This document shows, piece by piece, positions 5,811 through 7,258 of a stretch of DNA of 7,258 nt. Position 1 is the stretch's first letter; every line of letters starts with the position of its first letter. Made by a program: the position numbers and the translations under genes. Below the pieces are notes generated by a model that did no database searches, had not been told where the DNA came from, and saw only the letters and a list, made by a program, of their open reading frames with translations. This stretch comes from Candidatus Anderseniibacteriota bacterium (lineage in GTDB: Bacteria; Patescibacteriota; Andersenbacteria; UBA10190): assembly GCA_003229735.1 (NCBI GenBank), contig QIFI01000078.1, positions 1 to 7,258 on the forward strand, given 5' to 3'.

Positions 5811-5819
5811 AGCGGCATT

Positions 5820-6350
5820 ATGGAAGATAAGATTAAGAAACCAAAGTCTGTTTCTTGGCCTGGCGTGTACTTCATTGTCGTAGTGATCGCGCTGATTGAT
5901 GTGGGCGATGATTTAAACCGCCCCAACGGTTCATACGGAGGCACGCCGTTGTTGCTGGGTGCCCAAGCTCCTGAAAATAGCCGGGAGATCGTAATGAATT
6001 TGATTGCCAGTGGTGCGGATGTGAACAAATCGAATAGCTTTGGCGTAAACCCATTCATTGCTTTTGCCGGTGTATTTGATGTAGAAGTGACCCGACTGGC
6101 ACTTGAGCATGATGCAGATATTAATAGCCAGTCGCAGGCAGGAAGTGTCAGGGTAAATAAATCATCATTTGGCACCACGGCGCTTATGAACGCGGCGAAG
6201 GTCGGAAAAATTGAGACAATAAGGCTGTTACTACAGCACGGGGCTGATGCCAGCCTGGTTGATTCAAAAACAAAAAACGCGACAGATTATGCCAGCGAGA
6301 ATGGACATCATGAGATTGCCGAACTTTTGAGCAAGGCTAAAAAGCAGTAG
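5820..6350 (+). CDS. Ankyrin-repeat protein
   Basis: This 176-residue protein consists mainly of ankyrin repeats, which mediate protein binding. Clear units are about 40-71 (GGTPLLLGA...LIASGADVNKSN), 73-105 (SFGVNPFIAFA...LALEHDADINSQS), 117-149 (FGTTALMNAAKVG...LLLQHGADASLVD) and a capping unit at 150-176. An insertion at 105-116 separates units two and three. Residues 23-38 (IALIDVGDDLNRPNGS) look like the second helix and loop of a further repeat whose first helix is replaced by hydrophobic GVYFIVVV, so the N-terminus may be eroded. The hydrophobic stretch of about 12 residues is short for a membrane span and there is no clear signal peptide. The frame has a stop at 5796-5798, so it cannot extend upstream far. 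It starts 16 bases after the secreted-protein gene and ends 17 before the membrane-protein gene. Its binding partner is unknown. Confidence 0.87.
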   Translation: MEDKIKKPKSVSWPGVYFIVVVIALIDVGDDLNRPNGSYGGTPLLLGAQAPENSREIVMNLIASGADVNKSNSFGVNPFIAFAGVFDVEVTRLALEHDADINSQSQAGSVRVNKSSFGTTALMNAAKVGKIETIRLLLQHGADASLVDSKTKNATDYASENGHHEIAELLSKAKKQ

Positions 6351-6367
6351 TTTATCTTGTTGTGTCC

Positions 6368-6697
6368 ATGATAAAAAGAATTTTAAAACTATACCTGACA
6401 ACCTGGTGGATGCCGACCTTGACCAGCTTTATCCTTTTTGTGATCGCGGCCATTCTGGGAACAATTAGTAGCATCTCAGCAAATGAAAGCGGAGGCACCA
6501 TATTAAGTGGCCTTACTCTCTTATTAATGGCTACTTTTGCTTTTTTGTGGTTTCTCGGCACATTTACAATACCGCTAATAGGTATTTATCAGTTAATCAA
6601 GAAAGACAGAAAAACAGGACTAGCTAATATCAGTTTGGGTACAGCCAGCCTTGCCGGTATTATACTATTTTATTTTCTTAGCTTGGCAATCACATAA
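6368..6697 (+). CDS. Small membrane protein of unknown function
   Basis: The 109-residue product has a basic N-terminus (MIKRILK) and three hydrophobic segments: about 15-37, about 45-75 (long, ending near IGIYQLI) and about 87-107. A basic patch, KKDRK (78-82), lies between the last two. By the positive-inside tendency both basic regions would be cytoplasmic, which suggests the middle segment may be a hairpin or that one helix is unusual. I do not recognise a family. ATG 6368 is chosen over the GTG at 6362, which adds only two residues; neither has a Shine-Dalgarno. The 17-base gap to the ankyrin gene suggests cotranscription. It ends 34 bases before the minus-strand terminator. Confidence 0.7.
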   Translation: MIKRILKLYLTTWWMPTLTSFILFVIAAILGTISSISANESGGTILSGLTLLLMATFAFLWFLGTFTIPLIGIYQLIKKDRKTGLANISLGTASLAGIILFYFLSLAIT

Positions 6698-6731
6698 CAA
6701 CAGTACATTGACTATAAAAATCTTATTCACG

Positions 6732-6760
6732 AAAAAGCGACCACACCGTAATGTGGTCGC
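6732..6760 (-). terminator. Intrinsic terminator for the minus-strand gene at 6793
   Basis: Read on the minus strand, GCGACCACA, a TTACGG loop and TGTGGTCGC form a perfect GC-rich 9-bp stem (plus 6737-6760), directly followed by TTTTT (plus 6732-6736). It begins 32 bases after the TAA of the minus-strand gene. On the plus strand no T-run follows, so it should act in one direction only and would not be a good terminator for the membrane-protein gene. Confidence 0.88.
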
Positions 6761-6792
6761 GCTTAACGCAAGAGCGCAAAAAGTACAATTAC

Positions 6793-7258
6793 TTACTTCA
6801 ACAAGGAGGAAATAGAGTTAGCCCCTATACCAATCGCCCATGGAAGCACATCACGCAATCCATGAAGCACCGTCAAAACAGGATTAGTCGGACTGATGAT
6901 GTCAGGAGTACCTGCGCCAAGTTTGCCAAGTTGAATAATATCGCCGTACTCGTCGACAATTACCTGTGCTCCACTAAGGCTGCCCAGACGACGAACTCGT
7001 ATAGACATTACACCATTTTCATGCATCCATCCTACTAACCCAAAAGGCAGAAAATCAGGTGTCACCACATAGTCGGGATTGTCCATGTAGAAACCAAGTG
7101 CTTCCCAGGTCTGCGGGGCGGGAGGAATAAAGGTCAACCTGTCATAGTACAAACCGAACGCATCCACCCGACTTGACAGATATTCCCCGAAATTCTCAAC
7201 CCTCTGCTCCACGCCATCAACCACCCAATCCCATGTCCATGCTTGAGGATTATACTGG
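6793..7258 (-). CDS. C-terminal part of an unrecognised protein (5' end outside the window)
   Basis: The frame is open from the right edge to TAA at 6795-6793 and gives about 154 residues. A GTG at 7224 is the first possible start but the frame runs on to the edge as YNPQAWTWDWVVDGVEQ, which reads as real protein, so I treat the gene as partial. Visible features are a Trp/Tyr/Pro-rich first half (LTFIPPAPQTWEALGFYMDN), a beta-rich middle (GVMSIRVRRLGSLSGAQVIV, then DEYGDIIQLG) and a hydrophobic tail near PWAIGIGANSISSLL. The D(E)YG-like turns and the position would suit the end of a large surface or RHS-like protein, but I do not recognise a family and give no function. A strong intrinsic terminator follows it. 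Confidence 0.7.
   Translation of the reverse strand, partial: QYNPQAWTWDWVVDGVEQRVENFGEYLSSRVDAFGLYYDRLTFIPPAPQTWEALGFYMDNPDYVVTPDFLPFGLVGWMHENGVMSIRVRRLGSLSGAQVIVDEYGDIIQLGKLGAGTPDIISPTNPVLTVLHGLRDVLPWAIGIGANSISSLLK

Noticed and set aside
6759..6777. Second hairpin GCGCT...AGCGC next to the terminator
   Set aside because: Only five pairs with a nine-base loop and sharing bases with the stronger stem; it adds nothing to termination on present evidence.
1..7258. CRISPR array, tRNA or rRNA gene
   Set aside because: No regularly spaced repeats of 24-40 bases and no cloverleaf or rRNA signature were found on either strand by eye.

Overview
The window looks like a chromosomal segment of an uncultured bacterium. 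The gene density, standalone metabolic genes, small AbiE-type module and near absence of Shine-Dalgarno sites would fit a Patescibacteria/CPR-type genome, but that is an inference from style and no phylogenetic marker was compared. The ordinary bacterial code is sufficient: TGA ends the gene at 5225-5803 and no TGA needs to be read through.

Layout from left to right. (1) The C-terminal two thirds of a glutamate racemase (MurI), cut by the left edge. (2) A 141-base spacer with a perfect 12-bp hairpin repeat. (3) A ThiF/E1-like adenylyltransferase of 407 residues. (4) On the opposite strand, converging on it with a 24-base gap, an AbiE-type toxin-antitoxin pair: AbiEi-like winged-helix protein first, AbiEii-like nucleotidyltransferase second, overlapping by 10 bases. 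A palindrome sits over its likely promoter. (5) A 177-base spacer with a weakly folded element. (6) A complete aromatic amino acid ammonia-lyase/aminomutase family enzyme (MIO type) on the minus strand. (7) A 207-base divergent spacer with a second copy of the hairpin repeat, a TATAAT box and a second hairpin. (8) A tight plus-strand cluster of three accessory genes: a secreted six-cysteine protein built from three diverged repeats, an ankyrin-repeat protein and a small membrane protein, with gaps of 16 and 17 bases. (9) A minus-strand intrinsic terminator followed by the C-terminal end of an unrecognised protein cut by the right edge.

The genes do not form one pathway. MurI is a core cell-wall gene. 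The E1-like enzyme and the ammonia-lyase are stand-alone enzymes without their usual partners nearby. AbiE is a selfish or defence module with its own control region. The 5225-6697 cluster looks like an envelope-associated accessory operon of unknown purpose.

The most interesting signals are not in the genes. First, a dispersed repeat occurs at 515-574 and 5098-5149: an 18/20 conserved left arm plus a CTCCCTTCTCCCT hairpin, each hairpin ending about 75 bases before a start codon. Second, TATA boxes lie 8 or 9 bases before several ATGs that have no Shine-Dalgarno, suggesting leaderless or nearly leaderless mRNAs. Third, a palindrome and tandem repeat lie upstream of the toxin-antitoxin genes. 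I found no convincing evidence of a wholly new defence or mobile system.
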